Source of the DNA: Stenotrophomonas rhizophila
GTDB taxonomy: Bacteria > Pseudomonadota > Gammaproteobacteria > Xanthomonadales > Xanthomonadaceae
DNA length: 64,000 nucleotides
Reading direction: 5' to 3'
NCBI RefSeq assembly: GCF_003751305.1
Contig: NZ_RJKV01000002.1
Location: 682,001-746,000 of the forward strand
Position 1 is the stretch's first letter. Each line of letters starts with the position of its first letter. Under the pieces are notes generated by a model. The model was not told where the DNA came from, ran no database searches, and saw only the letters and a list, made by a program, of their open reading frames with translations. Positions 18,682 through 27,040 of this stretch are shown here, piece after piece. Both the position numbers and the translations under genes were made by a program.

Positions 18682-18716
18682 CGACGATGGCGCGCCACCT
18701 GGGCGCGCCATCGTCG
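18682..18716 (-). terminator. terminator-like hairpin after the HDOD gene
   Basis: CGACGATGGCGCGCC and GGCGCGCCATCGTCG form a perfect 15-bp stem with a 5-base loop. On the minus strand it is followed by TTT only. It lies 19 bases beyond the HDOD stop codon and closes the convergent spacer. Confidence 0.7.
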
Positions 18717-18734
18717 TCACATCCCGTTGAATGT

Positions 18735-19856
18735 TCAGGCGTCGCTGGCGACCAGCCCCATCAGTGCATTGGCATGCTCCCGCCACAGTGGCAGCTTGTT
18801 GAGCACGCCTGCGCGCTGCAGGTACTCCTCATCGACCGGGTCGCCGTTGATCAGCGCCAGCGCCACGTGCACCGCACCGGTGACCCAGAAGCTGCGGGTG
18901 TTGGACTTCTGCGGCTGCAGGTGGAACGCCACCGCCTCGATGATCGGCATCGGCAGGCCCCACAGGCCGAGCAGGTAGGCACCGGCCTCGGCGTGACCGG
19001 GACGGTCGTCAGCGGCATCGGCCGGCTCGCCACGCTCGTTGCGTACGCCCGGCAGCAGCAGGCCGATGTCGGCCAGCAGGGCCGCGGTGGCACCCAGTTC
19101 CGCGCTGGACTCCGGCAGCAGCTTGGCTGCCAGACGGGACGCCAGCAGTGCCCGCTGCTGCAGCGAGTTGCGTTCGGCGCCGGACAGCGGCGGTGCAGAG
19201 AACACCTCGCTGGCCAGGACCAGGTCGCGCAGGGTCGACAACCCAAGGCGGGTCACTGCGGTGCGCAGGTCGGAAATGATCCGGCCATTGTTGAAGAACG
19301 CCGAATTGGACAGCTGCAGTACCTTGGCGGCGATCGCCGGGTCGGCTGCGACCAGCTTGGCCACGTCCGCGGTGTTGGTGTCGTCGTCGTGTTCCAGCGC
19401 CTGGGTCAGCGACAGGTAAAGGTGGGGCGGGGAGGGCAGCTTCTCGATCCGGCCGATGGCGCTGCGCAGTCGCGCGCTGTCGAGCAGTTCGCGCAGCTCT
19501 TCCAGGCTGGTCAGTGCTTCCAGCAGGACTTCCGGGGCCAGCGGCATCGGCAGGAAGCGATGGGCCACGCCGATCAGGCGTGCCGGTGGCGGGCGGTTGC
19601 CGTGTTCGGCGTCCACCAGGGCGATGCGGATGGTCTCAGGGCGCAGCGTACGGATCTGGCCGAGCAGCGTGGTGGCGTTGAGATCCGGCAGCTGCGGGCA
19701 CACGATCACCGCATCGACCGGCAGGCCGGCCACGATGCCCATGGCGCTATGGCCATCGACGGCAGTCAGCGGTTGCCACTCTTCCCCAAGATCGGCAATG
19801 AATTCCAACAGCTCAGCCGACAGGCTGGCTTCGTCCCCAACAAGCAGAATGCGCAC
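18735..19856 (-). CDS. receiver-like + HDOD domain protein
   Basis: A 373-residue predicted cytoplasmic regulator. I start it at GTG 19856 because AGGGGACC lies just upstream and the protein then begins with a receiver-like strand (RILLVGDEASLSAELLEFIADLG). Residues 1-120 resemble a response-regulator receiver: D9-E10 at the acidic pocket, VDAVIVCPQLPDL and a RFLPMPLAPE segment with Met where the conserved Lys would be. Residues 140-330 are an HDOD domain (LPSPPHLYLSLTQAL, VAKLVAADPAIAAKVLQLSNSAFF, AVTRLGLSTLRDLVL, ADIGLLLPG). The expected phospho-acceptor Asp position reads Cys-Pro (VIVCPQ), so phosphorylation there is doubtful. HDOD proteins act in signalling and motility control; target unknown. 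Confidence 0.82.
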   Translation of the reverse strand: MRILLVGDEASLSAELLEFIADLGEEWQPLTAVDGHSAMGIVAGLPVDAVIVCPQLPDLNATTLLGQIRTLRPETIRIALVDAEHGNRPPPARLIGVAHRFLPMPLAPEVLLEALTSLEELRELLDSARLRSAIGRIEKLPSPPHLYLSLTQALEHDDDTNTADVAKLVAADPAIAAKVLQLSNSAFFNNGRIISDLRTAVTRLGLSTLRDLVLASEVFSAPPLSGAERNSLQQRALLASRLAAKLLPESSAELGATAALLADIGLLLPGVRNERGEPADAADDRPGHAEAGAYLLGLWGLPMPIIEAVAFHLQPQKSNTRSFWVTGAVHVALALINGDPVDEEYLQRAGVLNKLPLWREHANALMGLVASDA

Positions 19857-19953
19857 GACACGGTCCCCTGGCTGACCACGGTGAAACCCACCGTGGACGG
19901 TGTGAAGAGACGCAATGTACCCAATCCGGCACGAATAGTGATGTGCCGCATTG

Positions 19954-20000
19954 AAAAAACGTGATGCGCATCGCTCCGGCAGCGGTGTGCCGGAGCGATG
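19954..20000 (-). terminator. intrinsic terminator of ppa
   Basis: Minus strand: CATCGCTCCGGCA pairs with TGCCGGAGCGATG (20000-19969), then a short spacer and TTTTTT (19959-19954). It begins 10 bases after the ppa stop codon. Confidence 0.8.
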
Positions 20001-20010
20001 TGGTTCAGTC

Positions 20011-20547
20011 TCAGGCGATGTTGCCGAGGTAGCGCTGGTGCGCTTCAACCAGGATTTTCTTGGCTTCGGCGGCGCCGCCCCAACCATCCAGCTTGACCCA
20101 CTTGCCCTTTTCCAGGTCCTTGTAGTGCTCGAAGAAGTGGCCGATGCGCTCCAGCCAATGGCTGGACACCTGCTCGATGTCTTCGACGTGGGCATAGCCA
20201 CTGAACACCTTGGAGATCGGCACGGCCAGGATCTTCTCGTCGCTGCCGGCCTCGTCGCTCATCTTGAGCACGCCGACCGGACGGCAACGCACCACCGAGC
20301 CCGGGACCAGCGGCAGCGGCAGCACCACCAGCACGTCGGCCGGATCACCGTCGCCGCACAGGGTGCTCGGCACGTAGCCGTAGTTGCAGGGGTAGCGCAT
20401 CGGGGTGGAGAGGATGCGGTCGACGAAGATCGCGCCGGTTTCCTTGTCCACTTCGTACTTCACCGGCTCGGAATCCTTCGGGATTTCGATGATGACGTTG
20501 ATTTCTTCCGGCGGGTTCTTGCCGGGCGAGACGAGTTCCAGACCCAT
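20011..20547 (-). CDS. ppa: soluble inorganic pyrophosphatase (family I)
   Basis: Hydrolyses PPi to phosphate in the cytoplasm, pulling biosynthetic reactions forward. It has 178 residues, close to the E. coli enzyme (176). Active-site motifs: IEIPKDSEPVKYEVDKETG near residue 20-38, YPCNYGYVPSTLCGDGDPADVLV with the DxDPxD metal-binding acidic residues at about 53-75, and WLERIGHFFEHYKDLEKGKWVK in the C-terminal helix and Lys cluster. The ATG at 20547 gives the expected N-terminus. It is monocistronic with its own terminator. The same window also encodes a membrane H+-PPase and a PPi-dependent phosphofructokinase. Confidence 0.97.
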   Translation of the reverse strand: MGLELVSPGKNPPEEINVIIEIPKDSEPVKYEVDKETGAIFVDRILSTPMRYPCNYGYVPSTLCGDGDPADVLVVLPLPLVPGSVVRCRPVGVLKMSDEAGSDEKILAVPISKVFSGYAHVEDIEQVSSHWLERIGHFFEHYKDLEKGKWVKLDGWGGAAEAKKILVEAHQRYLGNIA

Positions 20548-20770
20548 GGGTTTACTCCGAGAGGGGGTAGGGGCGCAAAGTCCGACATTTTAGGCCCTTT
20601 GCCGGCCGCCGTGCAGCGGCCGGTGGCTCGAAGGGCGTTTCACCGACCCGGCCACAGGCAGGTGAGCACGGGCCGTTGCTGGAAATGCTCACACAGAGGC
20701 GGGGTTGGCGCCGATATCTGCCGTCAGCGGACCTGACGATCATGGCAGCCAACCCGTCTGGAGCCTGGTG

Positions 20771-21262
20771 ATGAAGCTGATGACCCCGCTGGCCACCCTT
20801 TCCCTGGCCCTGCCATTGCTGGCGGCCGGCATCTTCAGCGCCGCCGGGCGCGAGGGGCCGTATGTCGATCTGGTCGACTTCCCGCACAAGGAGGCCAACT
20901 GGGATCGCTTCTATGATCTGGAGGATCACCTGATCCGGGAATTCCACGATCTCTGTGGTGATACCTACTGTGAGGGCGCGTACAGCAATCATGTCGCGCT
21001 GCAGTTCCGTTGCTCGGTCCATGCGGCCAGCGGCACCGTCCAGGCCTGCACGCTTGTGGTCGGCGCCGGCAACCTCGAGGTGGAGCCTGGCAGCGGCCGG
21101 GTGGTCCCGGACAGCCGTACCTGGGCCTGCGCTGCGCCACTCGGGGCCAATACCCCCGTGGAAACCCTGCACGTGGCCCTGGCACGCCGCGACGCGCTGC
21201 GCAGACCACTGCCTGGCTCGGACCGCTCGATGCATGACGCCCTGGTCGACTGCCTCAATTGA
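20771..21262 (+). CDS. small exported protein, paralogue of the next gene
   Basis: A 163-residue protein with an N-terminal signal sequence (KLMTPLATLSLALPLLAAG) and a mature part starting about REGPYVDLVDFP. I do not recognise a named family. It shares with the next gene the pattern GPYVD..(D/E)(F/Y)P..A..W(D/E)RF, CGDT(Y/F)CEG, a pair L(Q/R)FRCSV.AASG, and D(S/A)(R/Q)TWAC.APL, so the two are tandem duplicates. Four cysteines recur in both mature parts, consistent with periplasmic disulfides. Location directly upstream of an iron-type sigma/receptor block could mean a link to it, but that is speculation. Start chosen at ATG 20771, where the signal peptide begins. Confidence 0.65.
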   Translation: MKLMTPLATLSLALPLLAAGIFSAAGREGPYVDLVDFPHKEANWDRFYDLEDHLIREFHDLCGDTYCEGAYSNHVALQFRCSVHAASGTVQACTLVVGAGNLEVEPGSGRVVPDSRTWACAAPLGANTPVETLHVALARRDALRRPLPGSDRSMHDALVDCLN

Positions 21263-21299
21263 CCTGCCACCCCTTTTCAATCTGCACTGGAGACTGCCG

Positions 21300-21773
21300 A
21301 TGAAGACCCTCATTGCGGGCATGCTGCTGCTTGCCAGCTGCACGGCCATTGCCACCGGCCACGCTGCCGGTCCCTATGTCGATGCACGTGAGTACCCCAG
21401 CGAGGCCGAGGGCTGGGAGCGCTTCCGCGCAGTGGAGGCGCGGCTGGTGCGCGGCTTCGACGCGATCTGCGGGGACACATTCTGCGAAGGCGAGTTCCAC
21501 AACCTGCAGCCGCTGCGTTTCCGGTGTTCGGTGCAGGCGGCCTCGGGCCGTGTGGGTGAATGCCTGTGGACATTCACCGGCAGCACGGCGCGCGTGGACA
21601 CTGCGACGGGCCGTATCGCGGTGGACGCCCAGACGTGGGCCTGCCGCGCACCGCTGGCGGCCACCACGCTGCTGCCCGTCCTGCTGCAGACGCTGGAGCA
21701 GGACGACGCCTTGCATGCGGCGTTGCCCGCAACCCCGGACAGCATCTACGACGGACTGACGGCGTGCCTCTAA
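21300..21773 (+). CDS. small exported protein or lipoprotein, paralogue of the previous gene
   Basis: A 157-residue protein beginning MKTLIAGMLLLASC, where LASC fits a lipobox, so it may be a lipoprotein; a type I cleavage after GHAA is the alternative. The mature region repeats the pattern of the upstream gene: GPYVDAREYPSEAEGWERF, ICGDTFCEGEF, LRFRCSVQAASG and DAQTWACRAPL. The upstream copy has no cysteine in its signal region, so the two paralogues may sit in different places. They are 37 bases apart and probably co-transcribed. Function unknown. Confidence 0.65.
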   Translation: MKTLIAGMLLLASCTAIATGHAAGPYVDAREYPSEAEGWERFRAVEARLVRGFDAICGDTFCEGEFHNLQPLRFRCSVQAASGRVGECLWTFTGSTARVDTATGRIAVDAQTWACRAPLAATTLLPVLLQTLEQDDALHAALPATPDSIYDGLTACL

Positions 21774-21811
21774 GGGCGCATCGTCACGTCGAGATCCTGC
21801 ACGACTCAAAC

Positions 21812-21830
21812 GTGACTCATTCTCATTTGC
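21812..21830 (+). promoter_or_regulatory. possible Fur-box-like site upstream of the sigma gene
   Basis: GTGACTCATTCTCATTTGC resembles half of the Fur consensus, particularly the TCTCATTTGC part common before fecI-type genes. It lies about 65 bases upstream of the proposed sigma-factor start. The match is imperfect and unsupported by other copies here. Confidence 0.4.
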
Positions 21831-21893
21831 GGAGTAACATGCCGCGGCTCACGGATGGCCGTCTTCCTGCGGTCCCGCTACGTGCATCGGCCC

Positions 21894-22394
21894 ATGTCCT
21901 CCAACGCCACCACTCTTACCGACCTGTTGATCCGCGAGCGCCCGGCGCTGCTGCGCCTGGTCCAGCGCATCCTGGGCAGTGACGGCGGTGCCGAAGATGT
22001 GATCCAGTCCATCTGGTTCAAGGCGCGTGGCGTGGATAGCGGCCAGCCGATCAGCAATCCCCGCGCCTACCTCTATCGTTTGGCGGCGAATCTGGCCACC
22101 GATCACGGCCGTGAGCGCACGCGGCGCACGCGCCTGCTTGCCGAGCATTACCTGTGGGGGCCGGACGAAGTGCTCTCCACCGAAGAGCAGGTCATGGCGC
22201 AGGACGAACTGCAGCGCGTGCTGGAGGCGGTCGAGCATCTGCCCGAGCCGACCCGCACCCTGTTCCGGCTCAACCGCCTGCAGGGCATGACCCAGGTGGA
22301 CGTCGCCAAGCGCCAGGGGGTGTCGGTAACGACCGTGGAGAATCATGTGCGCAGCGCACTGCAGCGACTGGCCTGGGCACGCAGGGGGCGCTGA
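21894..22394 (+). CDS. ECF sigma factor, FecI-like
   Basis: Extracytoplasmic-function sigma factor of the iron-starvation type, about 166 residues. Region 2 reads LLRLVQRILGSDGGAEDVIQSIWFKA with SNPRAYLYRLAANLATDHGRERTRR; region 4 reads LEAVEHLPEPTRTLFRLNRLQGMTQVDVAKRQGVSVTTVENHVRSALQRL, a complete helix-turn-helix. It is followed by a FecR-like anti-sigma factor and an STN-containing receptor, the standard cell-surface signalling trio. The start is uncertain: ATG 21894 is used, and an in-frame ATG at 21855 would add 13 residues; neither has a good ribosome site. Likely targets are the receptor at 23.6 kb and perhaps the haem genes beyond. Confidence 0.88.
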   Translation: MSSNATTLTDLLIRERPALLRLVQRILGSDGGAEDVIQSIWFKARGVDSGQPISNPRAYLYRLAANLATDHGRERTRRTRLLAEHYLWGPDEVLSTEEQVMAQDELQRVLEAVEHLPEPTRTLFRLNRLQGMTQVDVAKRQGVSVTTVENHVRSALQRLAWARRGR

Positions 22395-22506
22395 GCGCGC
22401 TGATATCCCGCTTGGGGATACACGTCTGCCGACCGTCTTGATCATAATGACGTGTTGACTGCGTCCTTCCCTTGCCCGCGCGTGACTGCGCCACCCATCG
22501 CCAGCC

Positions 22507-23466
22507 ATGAGCCCGCACCCACCTTCTTCCTCTCCCTGCCCGTCACCGTCCGACGCTGTCGCTGTCCAGGCGCGGGCCTGGATTGCCTGGCTGGCCTCCG
22601 GCGCGACCGATGCGGGGCAGATGCAGGCCTTCGAGCAGTGGCTGGGAGAGCCCGGGCACCGGCATGCCTTTGAACACGAACGTCAGCTCTGGCGCAGTCT
22701 GGGGCCACGCCCCCCCGCGGCGGCAGCGGCCGTGCCGCGTCGACGGCGGGTCCGTTGGTCCGCGTGGAGCGTGGCGACGGCCGCAGTGCTGGCCTTGGCG
22801 TGGGTCGCGCCCGACGCGTGGCTGCGGCTGCAGGCCGATCACCGCAGCACGCGTGCGATCGAGACGGTATCGCTGCCCGATGGCAGCCGTGCGGTACTGG
22901 ATGCCGACAGCGCCATCGCCGTCCACTACGACGCTCATACGCGCCGTATCGCGCTGCTGCGTGGCCAGGCCTGGTTCGAGGTGGCGCACGAGGCGTCCCG
23001 TCCGTTCCAGGTGGAAGCGCAGGGCGGCGTGGTTGAAGATATTTCCACTGCATTCGCGGTGTCCCGCTGGAACGACCAGGTCGAGGCGGTGGTCGAGCAG
23101 GGGCGCGTGCGGGTTGCGGCCACTGAACAAGGCGGCTGGACCTATCTCGATGCGGGCCAGCGTGCACGCTTTGCGCCAGCCGGCCGGGTCACGCGGCTGG
23201 ATGATGTCACCCTGGACCGCATTGCGGCCTGGCGCGACGGCGAGCTGCTGCTGGAGACGGCCAGCGTGGATGAGGCGGTGCAACGCATTGCGCGCTACCG
23301 CTCGGGTGCCACCTTTGTGCGTGGCGATCTGTCGGCCTTGCCGGCGGTCAACGCGGCGTTCCGCATTGATCGCCCGGAGCAGGCGCTCGATGCACTGGCC
23401 GTCAGCGCCGGGCTGAGCGTCACCCGCCTGCCGATGGGCGTGGCGATCGTGGCACCGGCGCAGTAG
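22507..23466 (+). CDS. FecR-like anti-sigma / sigma regulator
   Basis: A 319-residue inner-membrane regulator. The cytoplasmic N-terminus (residues 1-80) has the DUF4880-type pattern ARAWIAWLASGATDAGQMQAFEQWLGEPGHRHAFE. An Arg-rich stop-transfer and one membrane helix follow (SVATAAVLALAWVAPDAWL). The periplasmic FecR domain is clear: LPDGSRAVLDADSAIAVHYDAHTRRIALLRGQAWFEVAHEASRPFQVEAQGGVVEDISTAF, residues 120-185. The C-terminus would contact the STN domain of the receptor encoded next. It lies about 110 bases after the sigma gene in the same direction. Confidence 0.9.
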   Translation: MSPHPPSSSPCPSPSDAVAVQARAWIAWLASGATDAGQMQAFEQWLGEPGHRHAFEHERQLWRSLGPRPPAAAAAVPRRRRVRWSAWSVATAAVLALAWVAPDAWLRLQADHRSTRAIETVSLPDGSRAVLDADSAIAVHYDAHTRRIALLRGQAWFEVAHEASRPFQVEAQGGVVEDISTAFAVSRWNDQVEAVVEQGRVRVAATEQGGWTYLDAGQRARFAPAGRVTRLDDVTLDRIAAWRDGELLLETASVDEAVQRIARYRSGATFVRGDLSALPAVNAAFRIDRPEQALDALAVSAGLSVTRLPMGVAIVAPAQ

Positions 23467-23607
23467 CGCAACCGGCCTTGGGGATGTGCCCGGTTCGTTC
23501 GTCTTACTCGGCATAACGTACCCGCCGCCGCCACGTACGTCCGCTGCATCCGCACCCGTGTGCGGGTGACCCGCCTCTGCGGCACTGATCTTCTGACAGG
23601 TTTTTCC

Positions 23608-26523
23608 ATGCGTATTTCTCCTCGCGCGGGCCATCGTCCGCGCCCGTCACGTCTCTGCATCGCTCTGCTCACTGCTGGCCTGGCGGCCGCGCCCAGCCTG
23701 CCGGCATTCGCCCAATCCAGCCAGGTACCGGCTGCGGTGACGCTGCGCTTCGACATTCCCGCCCAGCCGCTGTCCGATGCGCTGCGCACTTACATGCGTC
23801 AGTCCGGGGTGCAGGTTGCCTATCCGGCGGCGCTGGCCGAGGGCGTGACGTCCGCCGCCGTCGTCGGGCAGATGGATGCGCAGGCGGCCTTGCTGCGCCT
23901 GCTGCAGGGCAGCGGGCTGAGCCTGCGCCAGGTCGGTCCGGACGCGGTGACGCTGGAGGGCGCTGCAGTGGCATCCAGCGACGATGGCCTGATCGTTACT
24001 GACGCGCTGAGCGTGGCCGGTGACCGCATCGAGGGCGGCAGCGACGCCGAACGTGCGCTGGAGGTGTACCGCACGGCGGGGTCCAGCGCCTACATCGCGC
24101 GCGCCACCATCGAGCGCTTCCGCGGCACCTCCACCGCGGACATCGTCAAGGGTGTGGCTGGCGTCACCGCGGGTGATCCGCGTACCGCCAACGCGCTGGA
24201 CGTGAACATCCGTGGCCTCCAGGGCCAGAGCCGCATCCCGGTGATCATCGACGGTGGGCAGTCCACCATGGATACCTACCGTGGCTACGCGGGCCAGTCG
24301 CAGCGCACCTATCTCGATCCGGACCTGATCTCCAACATCACCATCACCAAGGGGCCGAGCCTGGGCGTCAATGCTTCCGGTGGCATCGGCGGCGTGGTCG
24401 AGATGGAAACGCTGAAGATCGAGGACGTGCTGCGTGATGGTCGCGACGCCGGGCTGCGCGTGCGCACCGGCATGGCCAATGCCAGCGCCAACAACGTGCC
24501 CGCCTATGACGCCGCACCGCGTACCGACCGCAGCGCGCTGGGCAGCCAGTTCTTCAACATCGCCACCGCCAAGCATTGGGATCGCGTCGACCTGGTCGCG
24601 GCGTACGCATGGCGCGAGAACGGCAACTACTTCTCGGGCAAGCACGGCTACGACGATTTCCCGCAGACCCGGCGTACCTTGGCGCCGTTGAATCCGCCCG
24701 ATACCGAGGTGTTCAACACGTCCTCGCGCTCGGAGTCGTTCCTGCTCAAGGGCACCTGGCGCATCGACGACAACCAGACGCTGGAAGCCGGCTACCGCCG
24801 CTATGAAGGCACCGCCGGCGAAATCATGGCCTCGCAGATCATCCGCGTGGACCGCGACCGCGTGCCGCAGTGGGATCCGGGCCATGTCGACATGGACGCC
24901 TACAACCTGCGCTACCGCTTCAACCCGGACAACGCGCTGATCGATCTGAAGGCCAACCTCTGGTACACCGACGCCGACAGCCTCATGTACAACGGCCTGA
25001 CCGGCATCACCCCGTGGTACTTCGACCGCCGCACCGAGTGGTATGACGGCCCGTCGTTCAACACCGATCCGGGCTACAAGGACGCCTACCGCAATGAGCT
25101 GACCCAGACCCGGCTCGGCTTCGATGTGGGCAACACCACGCATCTGGATACCGGCGCCGGGCTGTTCACGCTGGACTACGGTCTGTCCTTCAGCGATGAG
25201 GACGTCGGCCCCGGCCCGCACTCGCCGGTCATGCACGACGACCTGGTGAACAACCGTTTCCTGCGCAACGCCGAGCGCAAGGAATACAGCGCCGTGGCCT
25301 CGGTCAAATGGCAGCCGGACGAGCATTGGGAAGTGGTGGTCGGTGGCCGCTACAACCGCGTCAACGTGCACGACCGCAACCGCCTGGCCACGCCGGACAC
25401 CTACGGCGTGATCGGTCAGTACCGCTACACCCAGCTGCTCAATGGCAACCCGAACCTGCCGGCGTGGCGCGCCAAGCGCATCGCGATGCTGAACTGGTAT
25501 CCCGATGCCAATGGCCAGTTCACCGAGGCCTCGTTGCTGGCCTCCCCGTATGAGAAGGGCACGGTTGCCGACATCACCGGCTGGAACTTCCACGATGTCA
25601 CCCGAACGCAGGACCTGAGCGTGCCGGTCAGCTGGACCTGGTCGCAGCCGATCCGTCGCCGCGACAGTGCCTTCATGCCGAGCGCCAGCGTCGCCTACCG
25701 CTTCGACGAAGACACCATGGTGTACGTGAAGTACGCCGAAGGCGTGAAACTGCCCAGCCTGTTCGAGACCACGCTGGGCCTGTTCACCGCGGCCAAGCCC
25801 ACCGGCGAGCTCAAGCCGGAGCGGGCAGGGACCTGGGAAATCGGCGCGAGCACGGTGCGCCACAGCCTGTTCACCGAGGGCGACCAGGCCGGCTTCAAGC
25901 TGGCTTACTTCAACACACGCATCGATGACCTGATCACCCGCGACTACCGCACCCTGTCGGCCGGCCTGATCCGCAACGTGGACCGTTTCAAGGTCTCCGG
26001 CGTGGAGTTCCAGTCCAGCTATGACAGCGGCACGGTGTTCGCCGATCTGTCCGCGCATTACTACATCCAGGCCAAGACCTGCGCGCCGGACATCGCCGCC
26101 GAGCGCCGCGCCTACGGGATCCAGCGGAAGATCGAGGAACTGAAGAACACTCCGGACTGCGTGGATGGTGGCTTTGAAGGGTCCTACAGCAACACCCAGA
26201 ACCCGCCGCGCTACAACGTCAACCTGACCCTGGGCTCGCGCCTGTTCGACCAGCGTTTCAGCGTCGGCACCCGGGTGATCCACAACGCCGGCCCGATCAG
26301 TACGCTGGACAAGGAATGGAATGTCGGCCTGTCGGCGATCCAGCAGCTGTACCGCCCGGCGACCATCGTGGATCTGTTCGCCAGCTGGCAGGCCAGCGAG
26401 CAGTTCGCGGTGGACCTCAATGTGGACAACCTGACCGATCGTTACTACCTCGATCCGCTGGCGCTGGGCGTGATGCCCGCACCGGGCCGGACCGTGCGGC
26501 TGGCGCTGACCTACCGCTACTGA
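23608..26523 (+). CDS. TonB-dependent signal-transducing receptor (probably haem)
   Basis: A 971-residue outer-membrane receptor. A signal peptide ends at LPAFA. It is followed by a secretin/TonB N-terminal (STN) signalling domain, residues 35-115 (LRFDIPAQPLSDALRTYMRQSGVQVAYP, LLRLLQGSGLSLRQVG), which marks it as a transducer speaking to the FecR-like protein. The plug has VNIRGLQGQSRIPVIIDGGQSTMDTYRGYAGQ and ITITKGPSLGVNASGGIGGVVEMET. The barrel includes VKLPSLFETTLGLF and ELKPERAGTWEIG, at the positions of the FRAP/NPNL boxes of haem receptors though not exact, and ends in LTYRY. A haem oxygenase gene close downstream supports haem or haemoprotein as ligand. Start at ATG 23608, which begins the signal peptide. 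Confidence 0.85.
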   Translation: MRISPRAGHRPRPSRLCIALLTAGLAAAPSLPAFAQSSQVPAAVTLRFDIPAQPLSDALRTYMRQSGVQVAYPAALAEGVTSAAVVGQMDAQAALLRLLQGSGLSLRQVGPDAVTLEGAAVASSDDGLIVTDALSVAGDRIEGGSDAERALEVYRTAGSSAYIARATIERFRGTSTADIVKGVAGVTAGDPRTANALDVNIRGLQGQSRIPVIIDGGQSTMDTYRGYAGQSQRTYLDPDLISNITITKGPSLGVNASGGIGGVVEMETLKIEDVLRDGRDAGLRVRTGMANASANNVPAYDAAPRTDRSALGSQFFNIATAKHWDRVDLVAAYAWRENGNYFSGKHGYDDFPQTRRTLAPLNPPDTEVFNTSSRSESFLLKGTWRIDDNQTLEAGYRRYEGTAGEIMASQIIRVDRDRVPQWDPGHVDMDAYNLRYRFNPDNALIDLKANLWYTDADSLMYNGLTGITPWYFDRRTEWYDGPSFNTDPGYKDAYRNELTQTRLGFDVGNTTHLDTGAGLFTLDYGLSFSDEDVGPGPHSPVMHDDLVNNRFLRNAERKEYSAVASVKWQPDEHWEVVVGGRYNRVNVHDRNRLATPDTYGVIGQYRYTQLLNGNPNLPAWRAKRIAMLNWYPDANGQFTEASLLASPYEKGTVADITGWNFHDVTRTQDLSVPVSWTWSQPIRRRDSAFMPSASVAYRFDEDTMVYVKYAEGVKLPSLFETTLGLFTAAKPTGELKPERAGTWEIGASTVRHSLFTEGDQAGFKLAYFNTRIDDLITRDYRTLSAGLIRNVDRFKVSGVEFQSSYDSGTVFADLSAHYYIQAKTCAPDIAAERRAYGIQRKIEELKNTPDCVDGGFEGSYSNTQNPPRYNVNLTLGSRLFDQRFSVGTRVIHNAGPISTLDKEWNVGLSAIQQLYRPATIVDLFASWQASEQFAVDLNVDNLTDRYYLDPLALGVMPAPGRTVRLALTYRY

Positions 26524-26536
26524 TGCCCGGACACGA

Positions 26537-26561
26537 CAGGGGCCGGCATTGCCGGCCCCTG
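26537..26561 (+). terminator. hairpin between receptor and DUF2789 gene
   Basis: CAGGGGCCGGC-ATT-GCCGGCCCCTG, a perfect 11-bp stem with a 3-base loop, 14 bases after the receptor stop. It has no T-run on either strand but sits between convergent genes, so it may serve both. Confidence 0.55.
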
Positions 26562-26616
26562 CGTGCATCCGGCCGGCGCATCAGGCGGCCGGACGGCATT
26601 TCGTTCAACCCAGCGC

Positions 26617-26874
26617 TCAGCTGGCGTTGGCCTGTACGGTCGCATCGGCGTGCAGCGCTTCACTGAGCTCATCGACCACGATCGCCCACTCCGCATCCGA
26701 GCGCAGCTGCTCGGTCAGGAACTGGCGCTGCCCGTCGTTCCAGTACGGCGCTTCGATCAGGCGGATCTCGTTGGACAGCTGGTGATCGCGGATGAAGGCG
26801 GCAATCGCCTCCTCGCTGGCGTCCAGGCCGAGCTGCAGGAACAGATTGGTCATGCGCGGTTCGGTGGTGATCAT
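26617..26874 (-). CDS. DUF2789 family protein
   Basis: A small acidic cytoplasmic protein of 85 residues (or 78 from the second ATG at 26853). The sequence MTNLFLQLGLDASEEAIAAFIRDHQL with EAPYWNDGQRQFLTEQLRSDAEWAIVVDELS matches the DUF2789 pattern known in gammaproteobacteria; no biochemical role is established. It is the only minus-strand gene inside the haem block, transcribed against its neighbours, so it is probably an unrelated core gene that interrupts the block. Confidence 0.8.
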   Translation of the reverse strand: MITTEPRMTNLFLQLGLDASEEAIAAFIRDHQLSNEIRLIEAPYWNDGQRQFLTEQLRSDAEWAIVVDELSEALHADATVQANAS

Positions 26875-27040
26875 CGTGTCATTCCAGTGGCAGGGCGTGG
26901 TCCGTATTATCAGGGCAAGGCCGTGACGGTGGCATGTGACGTTCGCACCCGCTGATCACGCGACACTGGGCTTGGGGTTACCCCCGTGCCAGACGTCTTC
27001 AACAGAGAACCGTGCCCCACTTCCCCATCCAAGCAGTGCC

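Noticed and set aside
21839-21982. 47-residue frame with a good GCGGAG site just before the sigma gene
   Set aside because: The ribosome site is attractive, but the frame is Arg/Pro/Ala-rich and overlaps the sigma gene in another frame. It might instead be a leader or mark an unusual sigma start; evidence is too weak.
23647-26568. 973-residue minus-strand open frame opposite the haem receptor
   Set aside because: Shadow of the receptor gene; composition typical of antisense GC-rich frames.
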